Shown here: positions 52,861-62,005 of the stretch, one piece after another | How the letters are laid out: the number at the start of each line of letters is the position of its first letter | How positions within the stretch are numbered: position 1 is the stretch's first letter | Assembly (NCBI GenBank): GCA_947089855.1 | Contig: CAMUML010000015.1 | Coordinates: 1 to 64,000 of the forward strand | Source of the DNA: an uncultured Eubacterium sp. | Lineage (GTDB): Bacteria > Bacillota > Clostridia > Lachnospirales > Lachnospiraceae | DNA: 64,000 nucleotides | Reading direction: 5' to 3' | The notes under the pieces: generated by a model | Told to the model about the DNA's origin: nothing | The model's database searches: none | Seen by the model: the letters and a program-made list of their open reading frames with translations, nothing else | Made by a program: the position numbers and the translations under genes

Positions 52861-53694
52861 ATGGGAACCGCAAGATACCAAATGGAACATACAAACACGG
52901 ACACCATAGGCGGAAGGCTTCTTTACATATCCCATTCCAAATATGAAAACGACTGGCCAAGCCTGCTGCATACCCACCCGTTTTCCGAGTTATTTATGGT
53001 AAAAAGCGGACGCGGGAGTGTCCAGATCGAAGACGCGGAATACCCAGTCTGCAAAGACGATTTCGTCATTATCAATGCCGACGTGCCGCATACAGAAAAA
53101 TCCTCCGCAGACATGCCTTTGGAATATGTTACCATCGGCGTAGAAGACCTCCGTTTTTCCTTTGATGGAGAAAAAGAGCATACGATCTTCAGCAGCGGAA
53201 CGCAGCAGGGCAGCCTGCTGTTCTATATGAATACAATGCTGCATGAAATGAAAGAAAAAAATACCGACTATGAAAATATCTGCCGCAACCTACTAGAAGT
53301 ACTTTTAATTACGCTTATAAGGCGGATACATTTTACCTTTGCAGCCGCCCCTTCCAGCCAGGTCAGCGGGGAATGCCTAAAACTAAAGCGGTATATAGAA
53401 TCCAACTATATGCACGAGCTGACGCTGGATACGCTGGCCGAGTTTACACATTTAAATAAATTTTACCTCGTCCACGCCTTTACACGCCACTGCGGCTGCT
53501 CCCCGATCCAATACCTATGCCAAGTGCGCATCCAGGCCAGCAGGGAACTGCTTGCCAATACCGATTATAGCATTGCGCAGGTAGCGCAGTCTTCCGGTTT
53601 TTCGTCGCAGAGCTATTTTGCACAGTGTTTCCAAAAAAGCTGCGGGATGACCGCATCTGCTTACCGGAAATCCCATAGGAATTGCGGGCAATAA
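52861..53694 (+). CDS. AraC-family regulator with cupin sensor domain
   Basis: 277 residues. The N-terminal cupin (HTHPFSELFMVKSGRGSVQI, DDFVIINADVPHTEKS) should bind a sugar; two HTH motifs follow at the C-terminus (LDTLAEFTHLNKFYLVHAF, SIAQVAQSSGFSSQSYFAQC). AAAGGGGG lies seven bases before the ATG. It diverges from the binding-protein gene, the usual setting for an activator of the operon responding to its imported glycan. Confidence 0.9.
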   Translation: MGTARYQMEHTNTDTIGGRLLYISHSKYENDWPSLLHTHPFSELFMVKSGRGSVQIEDAEYPVCKDDFVIINADVPHTEKSSADMPLEYVTIGVEDLRFSFDGEKEHTIFSSGTQQGSLLFYMNTMLHEMKEKNTDYENICRNLLEVLLITLIRRIHFTFAAAPSSQVSGECLKLKRYIESNYMHELTLDTLAEFTHLNKFYLVHAFTRHCGCSPIQYLCQVRIQASRELLANTDYSIAQVAQSSGFSSQSYFAQCFQKSCGMTASAYRKSHRNCGQ

Positions 53695-53697
53695 ACA

Positions 53698-53740
53698 AAA
53701 AAACAAGGGCAGTACCAGCAACCGCTGGGCTGGGCTGCCC
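53698..53740 (-). terminator. Terminator after the SGNH gene
   Basis: Minus strand GGGCAG and CTGCCC outer stem with CCAGC/GCTGG inside, then TTGTTTTTTTG. It lies between the convergent araC-type and SGNH genes. Confidence 0.7.
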
Positions 53741-53752
53741 CAAAAACAACAG

Positions 53753-55336
53753 CTACCGGTACGCCCCCGTTATTACAAGGTAATCATCCGCTACATCTTT
53801 CTTCCCCTGATACGAAAACCCAACGGCATCGACCAGTTCCGTTGTCCCCTGTTTGAATACTGCAATAACCACATCCGAATTGGCCGCCTGCTCTGCACTG
53901 GTGCGCAGCTGCTGCTTGCCGTCCAGGCATACATCGTATGCCCCATCGGTTTCTGGCACTGGCTGATAAGAAAATACTTGGCCTTGCGCCGTACGGTGCC
54001 TTTTCCCCTTTTTTTCCGGATTGTGGAAATCTTGAAAGTACGCCGCCTGGCTTCCAGCTTTTTGCACAAAAACCGCATCTGTATTTTTGGAGGCCTTATC
54101 CTTATTTATCCCCATATTTTCCAGCAAAGCAGTATAATAAGCATTTTTCCAAATATCTGCATCTTTTATTTCGATCCATACATCGTAATTTTTATCCGCC
54201 AAAAGCATCAAGTAGACATCCAGCGCTGTCTGCTGTTTTAAATTGGACGCCTTAAACGCTTCATACTCTGCATAATCGTCCGCCCAACCACGGTAGGCGC
54301 TGTCGTCCCGGTGGTCTGCAATGTTGTAATGTTCCCTGATATACTGCCCCAGGTAGCTGGTTACTTTCCTGGCCCCGGATGGGTTTAAGTGTGAGTTCGG
54401 GTCATAACAGTCCGTCTTAAAATCTACCAGCCCCATATCCAGGAAATTCAGATACCGGACGCCATATGCTTTTGCAATCTCATGGATGCGGTTTGCCTCT
54501 TTTTGCTGGTCCGCCGTAGAAGGGAATGGCAGATACGTCAAAAGCACTTCAATCCCGCGTTCCCGGCATGTTTCTATAAATCTGCACAAATACTGCGTAC
54601 CAGCCGTTTCCCCTTCCATCTGTTCCCCTGCCCCGGCAGAAGCAGCCTCCGCCGGTACGCTGACGGCAATGCGCGACTCAGCCCCTTTTTCTTTGGAATA
54701 AGACTGGATAAAATCCCCGGAACCAAGCTCATTCCAGCGTGGATGGTAAACCGAAAAATCCCACATCAGGCTCATACTTGTCCTTTGCGCCGCATCCGTC
54801 ACCTGCCCCTGCGCTATATTTTCTTCCATAACCGGGTCGTCCAGCAGATCCGACACAGCATCCCATTTCACCTTGTTTGCTGCAAAAGAATCCATTGACA
54901 AATGTTCCTGGGAAAAAATCCCGCCCGTTTTCGTATTGGTACTTAGAAAATACCCGTCTATAACAGCTAGCTTCGGTTCCGTATATTCGAGTGCATTTCT
55001 CATTACCCAATAAGAAACCGGCAGCGTATTCCCATGCCCGCCGAAATTGTAAGAAACAATGCCATAGTCCTGCCACAGTTCCATTGGGAAGATCCCATTG
55101 ATCACATGGCTGGTCCCAAAGAACAACACGTCAAAATCCGCCTCCTGGCTAAAAAAAGGCTGGTACTTAAAATCACTGGATTTGCGCTGCATTAGATCAG
55201 ATAAATGCCCCAGGCAAACAACCGTAAGCAGCACAGCTGCCAAGCAGCCGCATATTTTTTTCAAAACCCCAAGCGCCCGCGCCTTCCTGCCCGCGGGTAC
55301 CTGCCCTGATTCTACCGTATCATGTTGAAGATCCAT
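53753..55336 (-). CDS. SGNH/DltD-like membrane-anchored protein (acyl-transfer partner)
   Basis: 527 residues with one N-terminal membrane helix (about 30-50) and an extracellular domain. The nucleophile region is FFGTSHVINGIFP (Ser in GTSH); FNFGGHG-like YNFGGHGNTLP follows, and the Asp/His end is DCYDPNSHLNPSG. This triad layout is that of DltD/AlgX/PatB-type proteins. The C-terminal 150 residues form an extra beta region. ATG 55336 follows GGAGGG. With the MBOAT gene 75 bp upstream it should acylate an exported polymer such as wall polysaccharide or teichoic acid. Confidence 0.78.
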   Translation of the reverse strand: MDLQHDTVESGQVPAGRKARALGVLKKICGCLAAVLLTVVCLGHLSDLMQRKSSDFKYQPFFSQEADFDVLFFGTSHVINGIFPMELWQDYGIVSYNFGGHGNTLPVSYWVMRNALEYTEPKLAVIDGYFLSTNTKTGGIFSQEHLSMDSFAANKVKWDAVSDLLDDPVMEENIAQGQVTDAAQRTSMSLMWDFSVYHPRWNELGSGDFIQSYSKEKGAESRIAVSVPAEAASAGAGEQMEGETAGTQYLCRFIETCRERGIEVLLTYLPFPSTADQQKEANRIHEIAKAYGVRYLNFLDMGLVDFKTDCYDPNSHLNPSGARKVTSYLGQYIREHYNIADHRDDSAYRGWADDYAEYEAFKASNLKQQTALDVYLMLLADKNYDVWIEIKDADIWKNAYYTALLENMGINKDKASKNTDAVFVQKAGSQAAYFQDFHNPEKKGKRHRTAQGQVFSYQPVPETDGAYDVCLDGKQQLRTSAEQAANSDVVIAVFKQGTTELVDAVGFSYQGKKDVADDYLVITGAYR

Positions 55337-55411
55337 TTTATCCCTCCGCACTTGAATCTATATCCCGGACACCAGCATACAGCTAACGCATTGTAAACTG
55401 GCGTATCCTGG

Positions 55412-56887
55412 TTAAAACTGAAAATAGATAAACCCTGCTTCCTCATATCCTGGCCCCCATATGCCGAATACCGCAATGGCACACACTGAAAAAGCAAAGA
55501 ACAGGCAGCGGAACCAGAAGTCTTGTGCCTCAACTACTTCCCGCACCCGTATCCCTCTCCATTTCCAATAATCAGCCGCAAAAAGCACGCAAAGGCAAAT
55601 CAGCATGAGCCAGAAATTTTTGCTGTCCAGCCCGCATTGATACAAGGAACCGTCCAACAAAATCCAGGGGTTTTTCACCGTAACCATTTGTTTTATAATC
55701 TCAAAAGCTGCCCGGAACCGCTCGGCACGGAAAAAAATCCAGGAAAAATCCACCAGCAAAAAAGTACCTGCCACATGCGCCAGTTTATGCCCAACCGAAT
55801 CCCTATGTAAATGCAGTGTAGCCACCAGCCAGTCCCGGAACGGCTTGGCCAGCTCCCCTGCTACCTGGTACAAGCCGTTTAGCAGGCCCCACGCGGCAAA
55901 CGAAATCTGCGCTCCATGCCAAAAGCCGCTCGCGCCAAATACAGCCAATTTATTAAACTGTTTGCGCAGCCTGCCCTTCCTGCTGCCGCCCAATGGGATA
56001 TACAGATAGTCCCGGAACCAGGAAGTTAAGGAAATATGCCATCTTCTCCAAAACTGCGCAACACTTGTGGATAGATATGGCGCATCAAAATTTTCCATTA
56101 AATGGATGCCCAGGATCTCTGCCGCCCCCATAGCAATCACAGAATACCCGTAAAAATCACAGTAAATCTGGAACGCAAACAGCACCGTGGCCACCACCAG
56201 ATACCAGCCGCCATAAGTTACATAATCCCCGTAGACAGTATCTACAAAAATCGCGATCCGGTCTGCCAGCACTATTTTTAAAAAGAACCCCCACAGCATC
56301 AGCCAAACCCCATCCACGGCTTTTTCGAAACAAAACCTACGCGGCTTGGCCAGCTGCCGCAGCAAATTTTTGGACCGTTCAATCGGCCCGGCCACCAGCT
56401 GCGGGAAAAAAGAGACAAACAAGGCATACCGGAAGAAATTTTTTTCTGCATAAATTTCCTTCCGGTAAACGTCGATCATATATCCAAGTGCCTGAAAGGT
56501 ATAAAACGAAATGCCGACCGGCAGCAGGACATCAAAAACCGGCATATGAAGCTGGATATGCACCGCCCCAAACGCCGTATTTAATAAATTCGCCGCCAGT
56601 GTACTGTACTTAAAGAAGAATAAAACCGCTAAATTGGACAGGATGCCCACCGCCAGTGCCAGTTTCCGCCACCGTAAATCCCCCCCCCACGCTTCTATAA
56701 AGAGGCTGGCACAATAAGTGGCTGCCGTAGAAAACAAGAGCAGCAAAGCATACCGTGCATTCCAGCACATATAAAAATAATAGCTTGCCGCCAGCAGCCA
56801 CAAATACCGCACCCGGCCTGGTATTATATAAGTAAGGATTACTACGGCCGGAAAGAAAACCAAAAATTCCATTGAATTAAATAACAT
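55412..56887 (-). CDS. MBOAT-family acyltransferase (AlgI/DltB-like)
   Basis: 491 residues with about ten to twelve membrane helices. The catalytic core is FWRRWHISLTSWFRDYLYIP and GASGFWHGAQISFAAWG, with the invariant His of the second. It opens MEFLVFFPAVVILTY, typical of AlgI-type members. It takes acyl groups across the membrane and hands them to an SGNH partner, here encoded next. No dltA/dltC is present, so D-alanylation is less likely than O-acetylation. Confidence 0.88.
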   Translation of the reverse strand: MLFNSMEFLVFFPAVVILTYIIPGRVRYLWLLAASYYFYMCWNARYALLLLFSTAATYCASLFIEAWGGDLRWRKLALAVGILSNLAVLFFFKYSTLAANLLNTAFGAVHIQLHMPVFDVLLPVGISFYTFQALGYMIDVYRKEIYAEKNFFRYALFVSFFPQLVAGPIERSKNLLRQLAKPRRFCFEKAVDGVWLMLWGFFLKIVLADRIAIFVDTVYGDYVTYGGWYLVVATVLFAFQIYCDFYGYSVIAMGAAEILGIHLMENFDAPYLSTSVAQFWRRWHISLTSWFRDYLYIPLGGSRKGRLRKQFNKLAVFGASGFWHGAQISFAAWGLLNGLYQVAGELAKPFRDWLVATLHLHRDSVGHKLAHVAGTFLLVDFSWIFFRAERFRAAFEIIKQMVTVKNPWILLDGSLYQCGLDSKNFWLMLICLCVLFAADYWKWRGIRVREVVEAQDFWFRCLFFAFSVCAIAVFGIWGPGYEEAGFIYFQF

Positions 56888-57309
56888 AATACGATTCCCC
56901 CGATTGTGTATTCTATTCGTATTTTATACTAGTGTGCAGTAAACTTTACCAATTAACGCCGGCTCACGAGCGTTACTGCCTCAAGCTATATGGCAAACTT
57001 TATCGCTCGTGAGTATATCTGTGTTTTAAGCTATTACGGAACATCCTCCCAATACTTCCCGTAACTAAACTCGGCTGTGTGAAATTTGGCTAAGTATATG
57101 GCTTTTTACATGTATTTTTTATATTATCATGATGTAATGCTTATTTCAATAGTTTTTTTTGAGGGGATGCATATGGGGGATAGGAGGACGTTACTATTCA
57201 TGGGCAATGTCATTTACTTAAGCAATTGACTAAGAGGCATTTCCCCTATATAATGAATCTATACATTCAGAAGACGGATAATAAAACAAGCATGACAGGA
57301 GGTTACCTC
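56888..57309. other. Gene-less region with a hairpin
   Basis: CTCACGAGCG (56963) and CGCTCGTGAG (ending 57013) form a 10-bp inverted repeat around ATATGGCAAACTTTAT, a phrase similar to one in element E. ACTAGTGTGCAGTA near 56934 resembles a worn end of element B, and GTTACTATTCA at 57190 resembles an element A end. No gene seen. Confidence 0.45.
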
Positions 57310-57615
57310 ATGAAATACACCTTATACCGTTCCTTTGGAAATTTAGATAATGAAATCAGGAAGCACGAGCTGGCTGCTGTGGAATTCGGGCCGGATATAA
57401 GCGCAGTCACAAATGACCTTGTCCGGGACGTAACCGACGACTTAGCTGGAATGCCTGAATACGCCGGATGTAAAACGACTGCGTATGCCCCAGAACCCGT
57501 ACAGCCTTTCCGCAAAGTAAAACGATACAGCTATGTAATGACAGGGCAGGTAATCCCGCCCAATGCTCCAAAAAATATCCTCATTGAATACGGTATTATT
57601 GAAAATAATGAATAA
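57310..57615 (+). CDS. Small protein of unknown function
   Basis: 101 residues, alpha/beta by composition; MKYTLYRSFGNLDNEIRK at the start and a C-terminal SYVMTGQVIPPNAPKNILIE strand region. I do not recognise it. AGGAGG lies seven bases before the ATG. Base composition is more AT-rich than the flanking operons, as for the next gene, so both may have been acquired together. Confidence 0.6.
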   Translation: MKYTLYRSFGNLDNEIRKHELAAVEFGPDISAVTNDLVRDVTDDLAGMPEYAGCKTTAYAPEPVQPFRKVKRYSYVMTGQVIPPNAPKNILIEYGIIENNE

Positions 57616-57673
57616 CGGCGAATATTTGGGCAATGCAGAATTGTAATGTACTATGAAAGAAGGATAAAGAAAC

Positions 57674-58204
57674 ATGAGAAAAATCAGTTTATTTATTGCA
57701 ATGAGCCTTGACGGATATATCGCAGACAGTAGGGGCGGTGTCGATTGGCTGCAAGGGCAAGGCAGCGGTAATGAGAATATTGACACCTATTCTGAGTTTG
57801 CAAAAAGCATTGATACTGTTTTAATGGGCTGGAATACTTATCATCAGGTGCTTACTGAACTTTCTCCCAAAGAGTGGATATATAATGATTTTACAACCTA
57901 TGTTATTACACATAATACGCAGGCTTCCTCTGAAAAAATTCATTTTATAAATATAAATCCTGGTGATTTAATTAAGAAACTGAAAGGGGAAAATGGAAAA
58001 GGTATTTGGATATGCGGCGGAGCTAATCTCGTCCAGCAGTTAGTAAATGATGATTTGATTGACTGTTATTACATTACTGTAATTCCAATACTTTTAGGCT
58101 CTGGTATCCGGCTTTTTGAAAATGCCAAACATGAGATTAAGTTAAGATTACTGAAAACACAATCTTATAATGGTATGATAGATTTAATCTATATACGAAG
58201 ATAA
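57674..58204 (+). CDS. Dihydrofolate reductase-like / RibD C-terminal domain protein
   Basis: 176 residues. FIAMSLDGYIAD at the start, VLMGWNTYHQVL, GKGIWICGGANLVQQLVND and a final ITVIPILLGSGIRLF are the landmarks of the RibD_C/DHFR-like reductase fold; NADPH binding is expected through the GG motif. The natural substrate of such stand-alone members is unknown. The gene is AT-rich compared with neighbours and is followed by element B3, consistent with an accessory insertion. Confidence 0.85.
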   Translation: MRKISLFIAMSLDGYIADSRGGVDWLQGQGSGNENIDTYSEFAKSIDTVLMGWNTYHQVLTELSPKEWIYNDFTTYVITHNTQASSEKIHFININPGDLIKKLKGENGKGIWICGGANLVQQLVNDDLIDCYYITVIPILLGSGIRLFENAKHEIKLRLLKTQSYNGMIDLIYIRR

Positions 58205-58272
58205 ATAAATTCTAAACTACTTACTGCTTATTAAAAATATCGCGCCCTTCTTGTATTCCACTTTATATCTTA

Positions 58273-58370
58273 TACTGCAAACCGCCAGAATGTACAGTAA
58301 TACAACTAAGAAAGCTCCTGGCTGGCGGTCTGCAGTCAGGTTATACTGTAAATTTAACTGGTGTGCAGTA
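58273..58370 (+). mobile_element. Element B, copy B3
   Basis: 98 bp, same orientation as B2 and very similar through the whole length (TACTGCAAACCGCCAG start, CTGGTGTGCAGTA end). TA on both sides (58271-58272, 58371-58372). Confidence 0.85.
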
Positions 58371-58527
58371 TAACATAATGGACATGATTTTATCGATGGT
58401 TCCAGGATCCAATTCCCTGTTAAGAATGGGCGTCCTGGAACCTTTTCCTGTCCCCATGCCATTATAAGCATGTTTTTGCTTTTCCTTCCGATTTCCCTTT
58501 ATGTATGGATCCCCGGCAAACGGGGAT

Positions 58528-59127
58528 TTACATTTGAGGCATTGGAGCAGTATAGGCACCTAATTTGTGGAAATTATACCAATCTGCTATTGTTTTTTCA
58601 TCGGCTACATGTAATGCAAGCAAAATCTCTTTTGCAAATTCTAAAGGTGCTGTGCCATTAGCCGTTATCACATTTTTATCACAAATTGCCTGTTTCGCGG
58701 TATAATTTGCTTCTCCAGTATAATTCGTTCCTGCCCATTGTTTTAAATCATTTAGGTCATTACTTGTATGAACAACATGGTTCAGGATACCTGCTGTCCC
58801 CAAAAATGCAGAAGCATCACATATTCCGCCTAACAATCTCCCTCTTTGAAAACAATCCTCCGCCAGTGCCTTAATGAGCTGTGCATTTTCGCTTCTCCAC
58901 GTCATTCCTCCAATTAGAATAAGAGCTTCATAATCATCTGGAACAGATGCAACGTCATAGTCTGGCAGCACCTTGAATCCACCGATTGATTGAACGTAAT
59001 CTTTTGATAAAGATACCGTTTTTATCTCATAGTTACCTTGTCCTAACATAGAAATCGCAGATGTAATGTAAGCAGCTTCCCAATCTGCATATTGTTGTAA
59101 AATTACAAATAAAATTGTTTTACTCAT
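58528..59127 (-). CDS. DJ-1/PfpI family protein
   Basis: 199 residues of the class I glutamine-amidotransferase-like fold. The nucleophile elbow is LGGICDASAFLG (Cys in G-x-C-D-A), after YEALILIGGMTWRS. Members act as proteases, glyoxalases or stress chaperones; the sequence does not decide. AAAGGAG precedes the ATG. It stands alone on the minus strand between the B3 region and the aldo/keto reductases. Confidence 0.85.
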   Translation of the reverse strand: MSKTILFVILQQYADWEAAYITSAISMLGQGNYEIKTVSLSKDYVQSIGGFKVLPDYDVASVPDDYEALILIGGMTWRSENAQLIKALAEDCFQRGRLLGGICDASAFLGTAGILNHVVHTSNDLNDLKQWAGTNYTGEANYTAKQAICDKNVITANGTAPLEFAKEILLALHVADEKTIADWYNFHKLGAYTAPMPQM

Positions 59128-59320
59128 ATTTTTCTCCTTTTTTATACTCCATAACCATTTCTCTGCTCATCCATCCTTTTCATAGTACACTATAAAATAA
59201 ATAATAGGCGCCGGGACCGCCCTCTGGCCCGTTGGCCCTTCCGCATCCGGCAGGGAGAACTGCCAGGCATAAAAGCAGCATTGCACATCTCTTCAAAGTT
59301 ATATACCCAAAGTTTGTTAT

Positions 59321-60505
59321 CTACGATTTCATTTTCCTCGCGGCCTCTTCACGCTGGCGGCAGATTTCAGCCCAGCTTGGAAGTTTCGCAACCTCCTCTG
59401 CCAGCCCCTTCATCGCGGCAGGAATATCTATCTTCTGCGGGCATATCTTCGCACATTTTCCACAGCCGATGCAGGCAGCCGGCTTCTTTTCATCCGGCAG
59501 GGCTTCCAGCCTCATTGCAACATTGATCGCTGGGGAAAAACGGATCTCATTGTAAGTTGCGATCAGCATAGGAATATCGAGCCCCTTTGGGCAGCCGTCG
59601 CAGCAATAGCGGCAGGCCGTACAAGGAATGGAATCCTTCATTCCTTCCGCAATCTCCAAAAGCGCCTTCTGTTCTACCTGCGTAAGCGGCCTTTCCTCTG
59701 AGAATGTTTCCACATTTTCCCTCACCTGTTCCAGATCAGACATTCCGCTTAAGATCATTTTCACATTCGCAAGGCCCTGCAGGAAGCGGAATGCCCAGGC
59801 GACGCTTGTTTCATCCGGGCGTAATGTGTGCAGCGCCTCTTTCTCTTTTTCCGAAAGGGCAGCAAGACGGCCTCCCCGTACAGGCTCCATTACCCATACG
59901 CCGACGCCGCGTTCTGTCAAAAGCTCATATTTTTCCTTTGCCTCCTGCAGCGTCCAGTCAAGATAGTTGAGCTGGATCTGGCAAAACTCCATCTGGCCAC
60001 CACAGTAATCAAGAAAATCCCTTAACGTATCAATTCCGCCATGACAGGAAAACCCTAAATGCCTGATCCTGCCCAGCCTTTTCTGCTCCACAAAATAGTC
60101 CAGGATTCCCCATCGCCCATCCTTATAAACCTGGATGGAATTTTCATACACATTATGTAATAAGTAAAAATCAAAATATTCCACGCCGCATTTTTCAAGT
60201 TGTTCCTCAAAAACAGCTTTTGGATCATAGCTTTGGCTGATCTGATGGCCCGGATATTTAGTCGCCAGATAATAGCTTTCCCTTGGGTAGCGTGACAAAG
60301 ACCTTCCGATCACCTTTTCCGACATACCTCCATGATAGGGGTATGCCGTATCAAAATAATTCACGCCATGTGATAACAGATAGTCCACCATCTGGTCTAC
60401 CTGTTTTTCATCAATACAGGCTGCATCGCTTCCTGTTACCGGCAGACGCATCGCTCCAAATCCGAGGCGGGATAACCGGATTCCTTTAAATTCGTTTGTA
60501 AGCAT
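59321..60505 (-). CDS. Aldo/keto reductase with C-terminal 4Fe-4S domain
   Basis: 394 residues. The TIM-barrel reductase part has LGFGAMRLPV, FDTAYPYHGGMSE (catalytic Asp/Tyr) and LGFSCHGG. The last 120 residues hold CTACRYCCDGCPKG and IGCGKCAKICPQKI, two clusters of four cysteines for ferredoxin-type iron-sulfur centres. ATG 60505 follows AAAGGAG. Such fused proteins are common in anaerobes and presumably link electron transfer to a carbonyl reduction. The substrate is unknown. Confidence 0.88.
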   Translation of the reverse strand: MLTNEFKGIRLSRLGFGAMRLPVTGSDAACIDEKQVDQMVDYLLSHGVNYFDTAYPYHGGMSEKVIGRSLSRYPRESYYLATKYPGHQISQSYDPKAVFEEQLEKCGVEYFDFYLLHNVYENSIQVYKDGRWGILDYFVEQKRLGRIRHLGFSCHGGIDTLRDFLDYCGGQMEFCQIQLNYLDWTLQEAKEKYELLTERGVGVWVMEPVRGGRLAALSEKEKEALHTLRPDETSVAWAFRFLQGLANVKMILSGMSDLEQVRENVETFSEERPLTQVEQKALLEIAEGMKDSIPCTACRYCCDGCPKGLDIPMLIATYNEIRFSPAINVAMRLEALPDEKKPAACIGCGKCAKICPQKIDIPAAMKGLAEEVAKLPSWAEICRQREEAARKMKS

Positions 60506-60550
60506 TGGCCACTCCTTTCTACTCTTTTCCATTAGCCGCTTGCATGAAGC

Positions 60551-60599
60551 TTTACAGCCACCTGGACAGCGGGGTGTTTAGGTGGCTGTGAATAATAAC
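60551..60599. repeat. Element A-like degenerate palindrome, copy A4
   Basis: TTTACAGCCACCT and AGGTGGCTGTGAATAATAAC form an inverted repeat and share the inner ends of element A, but the interior differs and the left end is incomplete. It lies between the two reductase genes. Confidence 0.5.
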
Positions 60600-60601
60600 G
60601 C

Positions 60602-61465
60602 TCAATGGATCTTCATACCGCAGAGCATCTTAACAAATGCTGGATCATCATGGTTGACAATCTCACTGTGCCCTAAATCTTTTGCCGCAATCTTTTCCAT
60701 TTCGCTATCCGTAAGCGTAAAATCCCAGATGTCGATATTCTGTTCCATCCTTTCCACATGCACAGATTTCGGGATGATGGACACGCCGCGCTGTGCATTC
60801 CAACGGAGAACCACCTGTGCCGCACTCTTTCCATATTTCTTCCCAATCTCCACAAGCTCCGGATCGGTAAAGATACCATGCTTGCCTTCCGCCAGCGGTC
60901 CCCATGCCTGCGGCACCACGCCATATGCTTTCATATTCTCAAGCGCCGCCGCCTGCACAAAGAACGGGTGCAGTTCCACCTGATTGACGGCAGGGATCAC
61001 TTCCACATTTTCACAAAGGTTGGTAAGGATCGCCGGATAAAAGTTTGCCACGCCGACAGCCTTTGCCAGCCCCTCTTTATACGCCTTCTCAACCCCGCGG
61101 TATGCGGCAAAATAGTCTCCCATAGGCTGATGGAGCAGGATAAGGTCAACATAGGACATATCCAGCTTTGCCAGGGACTCCTTGACCGCCCCGTATGCGG
61201 TTTCCTCGCTTTTTGCATCCTGCACCCATACCTTTGTGGTGATAAAAAGCTCTTCCCTTGTGGCCAGTCCGTCCGCAACCGCCCTTTTTACGCCTTTGCC
61301 AACTGCCTCCTCATTCATATAAGCCGCTGCCGTATCAAGCAGCCTGTAACCGGTCCTGACCGCATCATAAACGACTTGTTCGCACTGCGCCGCATCCGGA
61401 ATCTGGAATACGCCAAAGCCCTCCAACGGCATTTTTGCTCCTGTGTTCAATGTTAAAAATTCCAT
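60602..61465 (-). CDS. Aldo/keto reductase (AKR5-like, diketogluconate reductase class)
   Basis: 287 residues, complete barrel: GFGVFQIPD, YRLLDTAAAYMNEEAVGKGV (Asp/Tyr), TTKVWVQDAK (Lys), LILLHQPMGDYFAAYRG (His), NQVELHPFF and SIIPKSVHVERMEQN, the NADPH 2'-phosphate region. GGAGGG precedes ATG 61465. The divergent LysR gene at 62006 is a likely regulator. The substrate is probably a small aldehyde or ketone. Confidence 0.9.
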   Translation of the reverse strand: MEFLTLNTGAKMPLEGFGVFQIPDAAQCEQVVYDAVRTGYRLLDTAAAYMNEEAVGKGVKRAVADGLATREELFITTKVWVQDAKSEETAYGAVKESLAKLDMSYVDLILLHQPMGDYFAAYRGVEKAYKEGLAKAVGVANFYPAILTNLCENVEVIPAVNQVELHPFFVQAAALENMKAYGVVPQAWGPLAEGKHGIFTDPELVEIGKKYGKSAAQVVLRWNAQRGVSIIPKSVHVERMEQNIDIWDFTLTDSEMEKIAAKDLGHSEIVNHDDPAFVKMLCGMKIH

Positions 61466-61544
61466 GATATTTCCCTCCTGCAATATGATTTTTATTTGTG
61501 GGCCTCTTCTCCCCACTGGTTTCTTCCACAAGCACTGCCAGGCA

Positions 61545-61660
61545 AGGCAGCGGCCCCCATCCGGCTGTCACTGGCTGGCTTTACGTAAAAGCCTGCCTAG
61601 CTAGGCAGCGACCCCTATCCGGCTGTCCCTGGCTAGCTTTACGTAAAAGCCTGCCTGGCT
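61545..61660. repeat. Tandem 58-bp repeat (two copies)
   Basis: AGGCAGCGRCCCCYATCCGG begins each copy (61545 and 61603), and each contains CTTTACGTAAAAGCCTGCCT. The copies differ at about five positions. It lies in the reductase-LysR intergenic region, where it may affect regulation. Confidence 0.75.
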
Positions 61661-61688
61661 AGGAAGCAAGATTTTATCTGGTTAGTAG

Positions 61689-61786
61689 TACTGCACACCA
61701 CTGAAATTTACAGCCAAATTAGGAAACTGCTAAAAAATAATAACGGTAAGATAATTTGCTGCTGTAAATATGGTAGACGTGCAGTA
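61689..61786. mobile_element. Element B, diverged copy B4
   Basis: 98 bp as in B2 and B3, with ends TACTGCACACCACTG and GTAGACGTGCAGTA and the inner AAATTTACAGC/GCTGTAAAT pair, but an unrelated AT-rich centre. The TA duplication is not kept on either side. An older or different subfamily member. Confidence 0.65.
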
Positions 61787-62005
61787 GGCGGCCCTGTCCC
61801 ATTGAGGCTGTGGAGGGATGTTAGAAGCCCTTCGTATCCATGATAGAGATTGTAAAACACATCCATCCATGCTATAATTAAAATTGATGTATCAGAACAC
61901 ATGGAATTTCTTGGTTCTGACTTAATTATAATGGTTTTTATGAAGAAGTACACTTCCAATAGCGAATACTGCTATAAATATAATTGATACTGAAAGGAAC
62001 CAAAC

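Noticed and set aside
56931..56946. ACTAGTGTGCAGTA as a fifth element B copy
   Set aside because: Only about 14 bp match one end and no partner end lies 98 bp away. At most a remnant.
57169..57231. Short frame starting ATGCATATGGGGGAT before the 57310 gene
   Set aside because: Eighteen or so codons without a convincing ribosome site, lying across a worn element A end.
58396..58442. GGTTCCAGGA/TCCTGGAACC inverted repeat as a tRNA or riboswitch
   Set aside because: No cloverleaf arms or conserved loop. A plain hairpin.
58378..58559. Minus-strand frame reading KEKQKHAYNGMGTGKGSRTP and onwards into element B3
   Set aside because: It has no ribosome site, overlaps the end of the PfpI gene and runs into B3. 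It might be a remnant of a gene interrupted by B3, but I cannot name it.
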